Origin: an uncultured Clostridia bacterium
GTDB lineage: Bacteria; Bacillota; Clostridia; Christensenellales; Aristaeellaceae
Assembly (NCBI GenBank): GCA_946538615.1
Contig: CAMNGW010000006.1
Span: 1 to 45,936, forward strand
Direction: 5' to 3'
DNA: 45,936 bases
The notes beneath the pieces are model-generated. The model was given only the letters and a program-made list of their open reading frames with translations, did not search any database and had not been told where the DNA came from. Both the position numbers and the translations under genes were made by a program. This document shows positions 25,919-34,724 of the stretch, one piece after another (the first letter of the stretch is position 1; every line of letters starts with the position of its first letter).

Positions 25919-26176
25919 ATGGAGAACAAATGTAAGGTGGCTGTCAATGTGGGCGGGAAAGGCTATACGCTGGTATCTTCAGACCCACCTGAGCATGTCC
26001 AGCGGGCAGCTGCCTATGCGGACAGGACGCTCCGGGAAATCGCCACGTCAACCCATCAGCCGGTGTCCCAGGCTGCTGTGCTGGCAGTCATCTCGCTGGC
26101 TGACGAAGTGATCAAGGCCCAGGATGAAAACACGCGGCTCAAGCATGAGATCCAGCTGCTGCGGGAAGCAAAGTGA
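25919..26176 (+). CDS. zapA: Cell division protein ZapA
   Basis: The protein has 85 residues. ZapA stabilises FtsZ filaments at midcell. The N-terminal strand region (KVAVNVGGKGYTLVS) and the C-terminal helix rich in charged residues (ADEVIKAQDENTRLKHEIQLL), a coiled coil, match the family. I start at the ATG at 25919 after GAGAGG; a TTG six codons earlier overlaps that site. The U32 protein gene follows 9 bases later; zapA, a U32 protein and mutS2 commonly stand together in Clostridia. Confidence 0.88.
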   Translation: MENKCKVAVNVGGKGYTLVSSDPPEHVQRAAAYADRTLREIATSTHQPVSQAAVLAVISLADEVIKAQDENTRLKHEIQLLREAK

Positions 26177-26185
26177 GGAGAGGGC

Positions 26186-28477
26186 ATGGAAAAGATCGAA
26201 CTGCTGGCACCTGCAGGGAACCGTGAGGCGCTCGAGAGAGCGTGCGCAGCAGGTGCGGACGCGGTATATCTGGGTTTTTCCGTATTCTCCGCACGGGCAT
26301 CTGCCGGGTTTGGCGAGGAGGAGCTCCGGTCGGCGATAACATTTGCGCATCTGCACAGGATGCGGGTCCATGTAACGGTAAATACACTGGTTAAAGACAG
26401 TGAACTGGACAGCGTATGGAAGGTCCTTTCCCTTCTGCAGGAACTGCATGCAGACGCCATCCTGGTGCAGGACCTCGGCGTGCTGAGAATGGCACGCACC
26501 TGTTTTCCTGACCTGACCGTGCACGCGTCCACTCAGATGGCGATCCACAACCGGACAGGCGTGGCGTTCCTTTCAGGGTACGGTGTGCGCCGCGTTGTGC
26601 TTGCACGGGAATGTTCCCTGGATGAAATTGAAAAATGTACAGCCTTTGCAAAAAGCCATCAGATGGAAATCGAGGTTTTCTGCCATGGCGCCCAGTGCGT
26701 GAGCGTAAGCGGGGAGTGCCTGTTCTCTTCTTATATCGGGGAACGCAGCGGGAACCGGGGCAGGTGTGCCCAGCCGTGCCGGCTGATGTACCGTTTCCGC
26801 GGAAAGAACGGGGCATGGCTCTCGCCAAGGGACGTGTGTACACGGGACAGCCTGGACCGGCTCGGGGAGGCGGGTGTCTCCTCCCTGAAAATTGAAGGCA
26901 GGCTGAAGCGGCCCGAATACGTGGCCGTTGTGGCACGCAGCTATAACAGGGGACTGAAAACAGGAGAAAAAGCGACAGCTGAGGAGATGACCGGGCTCAG
27001 GCAGATTTTTCAGCGCGGCGGTTTCATGCCGGGCTATGCCTTTGGCTCGGAGGATGCCGGCGTGATCGACATGCGCCATGTGAGCCACAGAGGCGTGGAA
27101 ATCGGACGCGTCCTGTCCATTTCCCCGGACAGGCAGTGGGCCAGGATCGGACTGGATGCTGAACTGCATGACGGGGACCAGCTGGCTTTTTCTGACAGCC
27201 GTGATGCGGAAATGCTGTATTCCGGGCCGGGTGCCGCATGCACCGACACGGTCAGGATCAGACTGCGCAAAGACCTGCGGATCCAAAAAGGGGACAGAGT
27301 AAGAAGGATCACGGATGCCAGGCAGCTTGAAGAAGCCCGGGCGATTCCTCTCCCGAAGATCCCGGTATGGGGGACGCTCAGGGCCATGCCCGGGGAGAGC
27401 CTCATGCTCACCCTGACCGACGGGGAAGTTACGGTCACTGGACAGGCCGGCGTGGTGGAGCGCGCACAAAAGCACGCGCTGCAGAAAGCTGACGCGGTCA
27501 GTTCAGTCGGAAAGATGGGCGATACGCCTTTTTGCCTCAGGCAGCTTGATGTGAATACGGAAGACGCCTTTGTCAGCGCCTCCGGGCTCAATGCCCTGCG
27601 CCGCGAAACGCTTGAGAAACTGGAAAAAGCAAGAGAGGAGCATTTTGCCCTTCCTGCGCATGAACCGGGGGCTCAGGACACCTTGCGTCTGCCGGAAGGG
27701 GAAGTCCCCTCCCTTCTGATTTTCCGGGAACCGGAACAGACCGCGTACGCGCCCTCGGGCTGCACACTGGCCTGGTACCCGGAAGATTTCCGGGCAGACG
27801 CGCTTGAGGACGGGATCCGTGTCATGGGCCAGCAGCACATGACGGACGTATGGTTCTGTCTGCCCGAGGTCTGCGAGGATGGGACGCTGCAGGAGCTGCA
27901 TGCTTTTGTATCGCGTCACAGCGACTTTTTCGGCGGTGTTGTGATCGGGTCGGTCGGACAGCTTGGCCTCACCTGGCCCGTGCCCACAGGGTGCGGCAGC
28001 GGGGTGCCGGTGTTCAACCGGCGCGCGGCCCAGTTCCTTTTCGAGGCGGGCTGCAGCTTTGTCACAGCATCGTCAGAGCTGACGGGGGAAGAGCTCCGCA
28101 CGCTCACAGAAGGGTGCGGGCGGATTCTGACGCCGGCTTACGGCAGGAGCCAGCTGATGCTCCTGCACCATTGCCCGGCAAGGACCTTCCTTGGCCTCAG
28201 AGAAGGGCATGGAACTTGCAGAATGTGTGATGAGCACGCACAGGACGCGCTGGAAGGCACCTGCCTGGAGGACCGTATGGGCGAAAGCTACCCGCTTCTC
28301 AGACAGAGGCTCCCCGAGGGCTGCCTCATCCGCCTGATGGCCCCCCGTCCTATGAACAATCTGAAACGTACGGCACAAAGGGCTCCGGTCTGTATGGAAA
28401 TGACAGACGAGACAGACTTCAGGGACTGCCTGGATGCCGTGGATAACCCGGAACGCTGGTTGCGGGGAGTGGAGTAA
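26186..28477 (+). CDS. U32-family protein, probable rRNA or tRNA hydroxylation factor
   Basis: The protein has 763 residues, the long form with a C-terminal DUF3656-like region. The N-terminus (LLAPAGN, GADAVYLG) and the signature EVFCHGAQCVSVSGECLFS, followed by GNRGRCAQPCR, are the U32 hallmarks with the conserved cysteines. Relatives (RlhA on 23S rRNA, TrhP on tRNA) are needed for 5-hydroxycytidine or 5-hydroxyuridine formation, so the peptidase name is probably misleading. Which RNA is modified here cannot be read from sequence. Start at ATG 26186 with AGGAGAGG upstream; mutS2 begins four bases after its stop. Confidence 0.88.
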   Translation: MEKIELLAPAGNREALERACAAGADAVYLGFSVFSARASAGFGEEELRSAITFAHLHRMRVHVTVNTLVKDSELDSVWKVLSLLQELHADAILVQDLGVLRMARTCFPDLTVHASTQMAIHNRTGVAFLSGYGVRRVVLARECSLDEIEKCTAFAKSHQMEIEVFCHGAQCVSVSGECLFSSYIGERSGNRGRCAQPCRLMYRFRGKNGAWLSPRDVCTRDSLDRLGEAGVSSLKIEGRLKRPEYVAVVARSYNRGLKTGEKATAEEMTGLRQIFQRGGFMPGYAFGSEDAGVIDMRHVSHRGVEIGRVLSISPDRQWARIGLDAELHDGDQLAFSDSRDAEMLYSGPGAACTDTVRIRLRKDLRIQKGDRVRRITDARQLEEARAIPLPKIPVWGTLRAMPGESLMLTLTDGEVTVTGQAGVVERAQKHALQKADAVSSVGKMGDTPFCLRQLDVNTEDAFVSASGLNALRRETLEKLEKAREEHFALPAHEPGAQDTLRLPEGEVPSLLIFREPEQTAYAPSGCTLAWYPEDFRADALEDGIRVMGQQHMTDVWFCLPEVCEDGTLQELHAFVSRHSDFFGGVVIGSVGQLGLTWPVPTGCGSGVPVFNRRAAQFLFEAGCSFVTASSELTGEELRTLTEGCGRILTPAYGRSQLMLLHHCPARTFLGLREGHGTCRMCDEHAQDALEGTCLEDRMGESYPLLRQRLPEGCLIRLMAPRPMNNLKRTAQRAPVCMEMTDETDFRDCLDAVDNPERWLRGVE

Positions 28478-28480
28478 AAT

Positions 28481-30850
28481 ATGCTTCAGACAGAAATGCA
28501 AAAGCGTACATTGCGCGTATTGGAATTTACCAAGATCAGGGAGCAGCTTGCGGCCCTGGCCGTGACCGATATGGGCCGGGAAATCTGCATGTCCCTTGAG
28601 CCCGAGACGGACCTGAGCGCTGTCACAGAGGCACAGATGGCGACCGAGGAAGCGACAGTTGTCATCCAGTACCTGGGCGGAAGCCCACTGGACAGCTTTT
28701 CAGACGTACGGCCGAGCCTGAGCCTGTCGGAGAAAGGCGCAACCCTGTCCCCGAAGGCGCTTCTGGACGTTGCGGCAATGCTGCGCGCATCACGACATGC
28801 AAAGGATGCCCTGGTCACGGACCGCGAGACAACGCCCACCCTGACCCGGATGGCCATGGGCCTTTCGGAGGTCAGGCGCGTTGAGCAGGACATCACGGAT
28901 GCCATCCTCTCCGAGGACGAGATTTCTGACCATGCCTCAAATGCGCTGGCTGATATACGCCGGCACCTGAGAGGGGCCACGGACCGCATCAAGGACAAGC
29001 TTAACCAGATGGTGCACTCCCCCTCCATGCAGAAGTATATGCAGGACCCGATCATCACGGTGCGCAACGGCCGCTACGTGATTCCTGTGCGCGCCGAGTA
29101 CCGCGCCCAGGTGCCGGGACTTGTGCATGACCAGTCCGCATCCGGTGCGACTCTGTTTATTGAACCCATGGCGGCCGTGGAGATGGGCAACGAGCTCAAA
29201 CAGTGGGAACTCAAGGAGCGCCAGGAAATTGAGCGCATCCTTGCGGCGCTTTCATCGGAAATTGCGCCTTATGCGCAGGCGCTGCGGGAAGACGTGGACA
29301 CCCTTGCGGGACTGGATTTCATCTTTGCCAAAGGCCTTCTCGGGCGCAGGATGAGCGGTGTGATGCCCAAGCTGAACCAGGACGGGTACATCAATATTGT
29401 GCGCGGACGCCACCCTCTGATTGACCCGGACCAGGTGGTGCCCTCCAGTCTGTGGCTGGGCAAGGAATTTACCGAGCTGATCATCACCGGGCCGAACACG
29501 GGCGGAAAAACTGTCACGCTCAAAACGGTGGGACTGTTTACCCTTATGGCCCAGGCGGGCCTTCAGGTGCCCGCGGACCTTGGTACCGAACTTGCCGTTT
29601 TTGAGCAGGTCTTCGCGGACATCGGGGACGAGCAGTCCATTGAACAGAGCCTTTCCACGTTTTCAGGGCATATGACAAATATTGTCCGAATCATGCAGGA
29701 GGTGACGCCGCGGGACCTGGTGCTCTTTGACGAGCTCGGGGCAGGGACGGACCCGACCGAGGGCGCCGCGCTTGCACAGAGCATCCTCACGCGCCTGCTG
29801 AACATCCGGGTGAGGACCATGGCCACGACCCATTATTCGGAGCTTAAGGCTTTTGCCCTGTCCACAAAAGGCGTGGAAAACGCCTCAGTGGAATTCAATG
29901 TGGAAACCCTCCGCCCGACGTACCGCCTGTCCATCGGGGTCCCGGGCAAGAGCAATGCCTTTGAGATTTCCAGACGGCTCGGCCTGCCTGAGAACCTGAT
30001 TGACGCAGCCAAAAAACTGCTCTCTGCCGATGACCTCCGCTTTGAGGACGTGATTGCCAATGCGGAGTACCACCGTCAGGTCGCCCAGCGCGAGCGTGAG
30101 CTTGCCGAAGAGGCAGCCAAGGAAACGGTGCGGCTGCGGGATGAGGCGGAGAGGCTGCGCAAAGAGATGGAGGAAAGACGGGAAACCATGCTGCGCAAAA
30201 GCCGGGAGGAAGCCCGCCGGCTCATGGAGAATACCCGTCGTGAGAGCGAATCCATCCTCTCGGACCTCAAGCGTCTGCGCAAAAATGCCACGGAGAACGT
30301 GGATGCCAATGCCTACAGGAAACGCCTTGACCATGACGTGGACGAACTGGCTGAACACCTCAAGGACGGCGGGGAAGAAAATGGTGAGGCGCCCAAGACC
30401 GTCAAGCCTGGCGACAGGGTAAAAATTCTTACTCTTGGCCAGGAGGGAACGGTCCTCTCCGAACCGGACAGCCGCGGCGAGGTACAGCTTCAGGCAGGCA
30501 TTATGAAATTCAAAGCCAAGCTGAGCCAGCTGAGGCTTGTGAAGGTGCCGGAAAAGAAACAGGAAAAGTCATCTGTCATGGCCAAGACAGGGGCCATGGA
30601 CCGCACCGTGCACATGGAATGCGATGTGCGCGGCATGACGCTGGAGGAAGCGATTCTGGCGGTGGACCAGTACCTGGATGCGGCCGTGCTTGCCGGCATG
30701 GGTGAAGTTTCCATCATCCACGGGAAAGGGACCGGTGTCCTGCGCGCCGGCATCCAGCAGGAGCTCAGGCGACACCCGCATGTCAAGTCACAGAGGCTTG
30801 GTGTATACGGTGAGGGAGAAACAGGCGTGACCATCGTGACGCTGAAATGA
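28481..30850 (+). CDS. mutS2: Endonuclease MutS2
   Basis: The protein has 789 residues, the usual length. It lacks the mismatch-recognition domains of MutS. It carries the lever and clamp helices, the ATPase with Walker A TGPNTGGKT at about 336-344, Walker B (LVLFDELGAGTDPTEG), a long coiled coil (about 515-620, rich in Glu and Arg), a KOW-like segment, and a C-terminal Smr nuclease domain (DVRGMTLEEA and HGKGTG). MutS2 suppresses recombination and, in Bacillus, rescues collided ribosomes. Confidence 0.96.
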   Translation: MLQTEMQKRTLRVLEFTKIREQLAALAVTDMGREICMSLEPETDLSAVTEAQMATEEATVVIQYLGGSPLDSFSDVRPSLSLSEKGATLSPKALLDVAAMLRASRHAKDALVTDRETTPTLTRMAMGLSEVRRVEQDITDAILSEDEISDHASNALADIRRHLRGATDRIKDKLNQMVHSPSMQKYMQDPIITVRNGRYVIPVRAEYRAQVPGLVHDQSASGATLFIEPMAAVEMGNELKQWELKERQEIERILAALSSEIAPYAQALREDVDTLAGLDFIFAKGLLGRRMSGVMPKLNQDGYINIVRGRHPLIDPDQVVPSSLWLGKEFTELIITGPNTGGKTVTLKTVGLFTLMAQAGLQVPADLGTELAVFEQVFADIGDEQSIEQSLSTFSGHMTNIVRIMQEVTPRDLVLFDELGAGTDPTEGAALAQSILTRLLNIRVRTMATTHYSELKAFALSTKGVENASVEFNVETLRPTYRLSIGVPGKSNAFEISRRLGLPENLIDAAKKLLSADDLRFEDVIANAEYHRQVAQRERELAEEAAKETVRLRDEAERLRKEMEERRETMLRKSREEARRLMENTRRESESILSDLKRLRKNATENVDANAYRKRLDHDVDELAEHLKDGGEENGEAPKTVKPGDRVKILTLGQEGTVLSEPDSRGEVQLQAGIMKFKAKLSQLRLVKVPEKKQEKSSVMAKTGAMDRTVHMECDVRGMTLEEAILAVDQYLDAAVLAGMGEVSIIHGKGTGVLRAGIQQELRRHPHVKSQRLGVYGEGETGVTIVTLK

Positions 30851-30917
30851 GTTCAGGGTGCCTGGCAGAAGGAAAAATGGCACACCGGCCAGTAAACAGG
30901 AACAGGAATGAAGTTAT

Positions 30918-31610
30918 ATGCACGAAAAAATCAGCATCCTGGTGGCGGACGATGATTCCAGCATCCGCCAGCTGATCCAGCTTTATCTGGAAAAAGAAGG
31001 ATATGAAATCCGGACAGCCGCCCGCGGCGACGATGCGCTCTCCTCTTTCAGGCGCTTCCCGCCGGACCTGGTGATCCTCGATATCATGATGCCCGGCGTG
31101 GACGGGGTCGAAGTGCTCAAAACAATGCGCCGCACCAGTAAGATCCCGGTCATTATGCTTACAGCCAAGGACGACACCTTTGACAAAGTGCTTGCCCTCG
31201 AACTCGGGGCAGATGACTATATCACCAAGCCTTTTGACAGCAAAGAAATGGTCGCGCGCGTGAAAGCAGTGCTGCGCAGGACCCACCCGACAGAGGAAGT
31301 GGAGGACACGCTGACCTTTCCGGGCCTGAGTGTGTCGCTCAGGGAATACGAGTGCCGTTATGAGGGCCAGAAAATCGATATGCCGGCCAAGGAACTTGAA
31401 GTGCTGTATTTTCTCGCCTCACATCCGGGACAGGTGTTCACGCGCGAACAGTTGCTCGAACATGTCTGGGGGTTCGATTTCCCCGGGGACTCATCCAGAA
31501 CGGTGGACGTTCATGTCAAAAGGATCCGGGAGAAGCTCCAGGGTTCCGAAAAACATGGTTGGTCCATCCACACGGTCTGGGGCGTGGGCTATAAGTTTGA
31601 GGTAGCATAA
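30918..31610 (+). CDS. OmpR-family response regulator (second two-component system)
   Basis: The protein has 230 residues. Receiver residues are D11-D12-D13 in the pocket, phosphoacceptor D55 in LVILDIMMPG, T82 and K104 (TKPF). The winged helix ends with the usual VWGVGYKFE. It resembles the large PhoP/WalR-like group. It is one base from the kinase gene and 67 bases after mutS2, without a clear promoter in between. Confidence 0.94.
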   Translation: MHEKISILVADDDSSIRQLIQLYLEKEGYEIRTAARGDDALSSFRRFPPDLVILDIMMPGVDGVEVLKTMRRTSKIPVIMLTAKDDTFDKVLALELGADDYITKPFDSKEMVARVKAVLRRTHPTEEVEDTLTFPGLSVSLREYECRYEGQKIDMPAKELEVLYFLASHPGQVFTREQLLEHVWGFDFPGDSSRTVDVHVKRIREKLQGSEKHGWSIHTVWGVGYKFEVA

Positions 31611-31611
31611 C

Positions 31612-33090
31612 GTGTTTGTACGTATCATGGCTGTCGTTACAGCGATCATTCTGGCGCTCACCGTGGCTTTCAGCGTGCTGGGCGCCATGGCGCTGCGCAA
31701 CCAGCAGATCAATGCAAAGCTGGAGGACCTGACCAAGGAGGCGCGGGAGATTGCTTATCTTGCCGCACAGAACGAAACAAGCTCAATGGCGCTTCTTTTC
31801 GGTTACAACGATGATGTGAAAGCATACATCGACTGGAAGGCGAACAGTGTCTGGGAGGAATACGGCGCCTACATCCTGGTGGTGGACCGGCTGGGAAGGA
31901 TCATGGACAATCTCTCCCAGGCGATGGTCGAGGACCCGGATTTCGCAGCGTCCCTGAACCGGGACGAGCTCAAAGATGCGCTTACGCGTGTCCTGAGCGG
32001 GGAGGAAGTCTCTGTGAGGGTACTGGTAAACGGTTCGCCGACCTTTACTGTCGGCGTGCCGTTCGTACGCTCCGGCAAAGTCCTTGGTGCAGTGCTCATC
32101 CGCACCAGGGCGCAGGTGATCGAAGGGAGCGTCTCCGATCTCCTGCTTCCCCTGATCCTCTTTGTGGTCGCCCTGACGCTCATGGCGGCCATTGCGGTTT
32201 TCTTCTCTGTAAGATCACTGATGAAACCGCTCAAGAACCTGACCGGTGCCGCACGCGCGCTTTCCGACGGGGACTACGGGGTGAGGGTGGAGCTGTCCAG
32301 ACAGTGGCGGGAGACAGAAGAGCTCTCGAAGGCATTCAATACCATGGCTGACCAGATCAGCCGCAACGATGCGACGCGCAGGGAGTTCGTGGCCAATGTC
32401 AGCCATGAACTGCGCAGTCCGATTACAAGTATCTCCGGCTTTGTCACAGGCATGCTTGACGGGACCATTCCCCCGGAAAAACATGAGGAATACCTGCGGA
32501 TTGTGGAGCGCGAGACCAAACGCCTGACAAAACTGATTGCAGACTTGCTGGCCCTGTCCCGCCTTGAGCGTGACGACGCCGCGCTCACTCTGGCAGATTT
32601 TGACATCTGCGAGCTATTCCGGCAGGCAGTGATCCGCCGCGTGTCCGACCTCGAGCAGAAGCACATGGAAATTGACTGCCGCTTTGAGGAGGACCCCTGT
32701 CCTGTGCACGCCGACCATGACCGGATCGAACAGGTGATCATCAACCTGCTGGACAATGCGATCAAGTTCACTCCCGACGGAGGAAAGATCACGCTTTCTG
32801 TCAAGCACTCGGGTGACAGCTGCCAGATGGTGGTCAGTGACAACGGCAGCGGGATAGCCCAGGAGGACCGGGGCAGGATTTTTGAACGGTTTTTTACAGT
32901 GGACCGGGCGCATACATCCGGCAAGGGCACGGGCCTGGGACTGAGCATCTGCCAGAGGATCATGCAGATGCACGGGGAGAGCATCCGGCTCCTGGATACG
33001 GAGGAAGGAGCAGCCTTCCTGTTTACTCTGCCTTACGGCAGGACACAGCGGGTCACAGCAGGGGAGGAGAGAGAGGACCATGCAGGATAA
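31612..33090 (+). CDS. Sensor histidine kinase with HAMP domain (second two-component system)
   Basis: The protein has 492 residues with a GTG start at 31612 after GAGGTAG. Two membrane helices (about 5-27 and 180-202) flank an extracytoplasmic sensor of about 150 residues, likely a dCache/PAS-like fold. A HAMP domain follows (about 203-255), then the H-box NVSHELRSPIT, N-box NLLDNAIKFT, G1 DNGSGI, F-box and G2 GTGLGLSI, all canonical. It overlaps the chorismate mutase gene by 11 bases. The signal is unknown. Confidence 0.94.
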   Translation: MFVRIMAVVTAIILALTVAFSVLGAMALRNQQINAKLEDLTKEAREIAYLAAQNETSSMALLFGYNDDVKAYIDWKANSVWEEYGAYILVVDRLGRIMDNLSQAMVEDPDFAASLNRDELKDALTRVLSGEEVSVRVLVNGSPTFTVGVPFVRSGKVLGAVLIRTRAQVIEGSVSDLLLPLILFVVALTLMAAIAVFFSVRSLMKPLKNLTGAARALSDGDYGVRVELSRQWRETEELSKAFNTMADQISRNDATRREFVANVSHELRSPITSISGFVTGMLDGTIPPEKHEEYLRIVERETKRLTKLIADLLALSRLERDDAALTLADFDICELFRQAVIRRVSDLEQKHMEIDCRFEEDPCPVHADHDRIEQVIINLLDNAIKFTPDGGKITLSVKHSGDSCQMVVSDNGSGIAQEDRGRIFERFFTVDRAHTSGKGTGLGLSICQRIMQMHGESIRLLDTEEGAAFLFTLPYGRTQRVTAGEEREDHAG

Positions 33091-33373
33091 CCGCGACATC
33101 AGCCAGCTCCGCACAGGACTGGACAGCATAGATCAGGAGATCATACGGCTCCTTGAACAGAGGCTTGAACTGTCCCGGGCCGTGGCGGACTATAAGCGCG
33201 CCAGGGGAATACCGGTCCTGGATGCGGCAAGGGAGGAGCATGTCCTTGAAGACCGCATGCTCCGCCTGCAGGAAGAAAACCTCAGGCCCTATGTCAGGGA
33301 AATCTTCATTCAGATCATGGCAATGAGCCGGGCAGAGCAGGAAAAGATGATGGAGGAAAAGGAAAATGTTTGA
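33080..33373 (+). CDS. Chorismate mutase, AroQ type
   Basis: The protein has 97 residues. The enzyme converts chorismate to prephenate, the branch to phenylalanine and tyrosine. The all-helical AroQ fold shows R11, R28, K39 and the RE pair at 51-52 (numbered from the ATG). It overlaps the kinase gene by 11 bases and the shikimate kinase gene by 8, so it is translated with both. GGGGAGGAGAG lies upstream. Confidence 0.92.
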   Translation: MQDNRDISQLRTGLDSIDQEIIRLLEQRLELSRAVADYKRARGIPVLDAAREEHVLEDRMLRLQEENLRPYVREIFIQIMAMSRAEQEKMMEEKENV

Positions 33374-33890
33374 CAGGCACGTATTCCTCGTCGGCATGCC
33401 GGGAAGCGGAAAAAGCAGCCTGGGCAAGAAAGTGGCGGCCAATCTCCATGTGCCTTATCAGGATATGGATAAGAGGATCCAGGATATTATGGGCAAGACC
33501 GTGGTGGATATTTTCGCTGAATACGGAGAGAAAACTTTCCGCACCGCTGAGACCAATCTGCTGATCCAGATCACGAGGGAAGCGCCATCGCTGATTTCCA
33601 CAGGCGGCGGGAGCGCCATGAATCCGGAAAATGTCAAGATTATGAAAGCGTATGGTCTGATTATCCTTATCGACCGCCCGCTGGATCAGATCCTGAGTGA
33701 TATCAAACTGGACCGCAGACCCACGTTCGCAGAAAAAGGCCTTGAAGAAGTGGAGCGGGTCTATCATGAACGGTATGCAACGTATCATGCAGTGGCGGAT
33801 ATCACGCTGGACAACAGCGAAGGCTATTATCACGGCGTAGAAGAACTGGAGAAGATTCTCAGGCTGCGCTTTGGACTGTATACACTGTGA
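33366..33890 (+). CDS. aroK: Shikimate kinase
   Basis: The protein has 174 residues. It phosphorylates shikimate, step five of the aromatic pathway. P-loop GMPGSGKS is at 10-17, shikimate-site aspartates are in QDMDKRI, then FRTAE, STGGGS and the lid RRPTFAEK. It overlaps chorismate mutase and is followed by an amino acid kinase. No other pathway gene is in the window. Confidence 0.93.
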   Translation: MFDRHVFLVGMPGSGKSSLGKKVAANLHVPYQDMDKRIQDIMGKTVVDIFAEYGEKTFRTAETNLLIQITREAPSLISTGGGSAMNPENVKIMKAYGLIILIDRPLDQILSDIKLDRRPTFAEKGLEEVERVYHERYATYHAVADITLDNSEGYYHGVEELEKILRLRFGLYTL

Positions 33891-33898
33891 GGGATTCC

Positions 33899-34723
33899 AT
33901 GGACGAACAGTTTGAACTGGTGGGCAAGATTGGCTCTATGGCGCTGATCCGCCGCGAAGATCAGGATGTGGATTATAACATTTTTTCAAGACTTGGCGCT
34001 GAGCTCAAGCCGGGCATGATCTGGGTAACCAGCGGGGCAACAGAGATTGGGCGCCTGGATTACATGAAGCGCACAGGCATGGAGCTGACAGGCGACCCGG
34101 AACAGGACAAGACGGATTACGCTGCGCAGGGACAGGCGATTCTCATGCAGAACTACAGGCAGTTTATCCGTCCGGAGTACGGGGTCAGGCAGGTGCTGGT
34201 GGAGCACACGCATTTCAATGACCCTGAGAAAGCGGAACACATCCGGCAGCTGCTGCTTCGCGCCGCGAAGCAGCGCGCCATTCCGATTGTCAATTACAAT
34301 GACCCGGTCAGCGACGTGGAGAACCGGAAGATGGAACTGGCGGCAAGACGCGAAGCAGGCGGAGAGGTCCACGAGTGCGTTGACAACGATGAGACGGCCT
34401 CAGTCATTGCAGGGCTTGTCCATGCCAGGCTCCTTGTGATCATGACCAGCACAGAGGGGATCTATCAGGATTCCAGGGACCCTTCCACGCTTGTGCGGGA
34501 GGTGATGGCTTCCTCTGTGGAAGAGCTCGAGCAGAAGGTGGCCAAACTGCAGGAAAACTGCATCGGCGCCAGCCGGGCCGGGGCCAATGGCGCACGGGCC
34601 AAACTGGCTTATGCTATGGAGGCGGTGCGCAGGGGGACGACCGTGATCATTGGCCATGCACGGCACAGGCTCTCAGATCTCACACAGGGACGTGTACCCT
34701 GTACAAGGATAGGACTGGTGTAG
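33899..34723 (+). CDS. Amino acid kinase-fold protein, ProB-like, substrate unknown
   Basis: The protein has 274 residues. The fold resembles glutamate 5-kinase: WVTSGATEIGR near the N-terminus, PIVNYNDPVSD in place of the usual NEND loop, DNDETASVIAGLVHARLLVIMT, STEGIY, and GASRAGANGARAKLAYAMEAV in place of the GGM(x)TK segment. It has no PUA domain, and no proA partner follows. It may therefore act on another carboxylate or phosphate acceptor. The ATG at 33899 follows GAGGG; a GTG at 33887 overlaps the preceding stop. It is one base from the serine hydrolase gene. Confidence 0.75.
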   Translation: MDEQFELVGKIGSMALIRREDQDVDYNIFSRLGAELKPGMIWVTSGATEIGRLDYMKRTGMELTGDPEQDKTDYAAQGQAILMQNYRQFIRPEYGVRQVLVEHTHFNDPEKAEHIRQLLLRAAKQRAIPIVNYNDPVSDVENRKMELAARREAGGEVHECVDNDETASVIAGLVHARLLVIMTSTEGIYQDSRDPSTLVREVMASSVEELEQKVAKLQENCIGASRAGANGARAKLAYAMEAVRRGTTVIIGHARHRLSDLTQGRVPCTRIGLV

Positions 34724-34724
34724 C

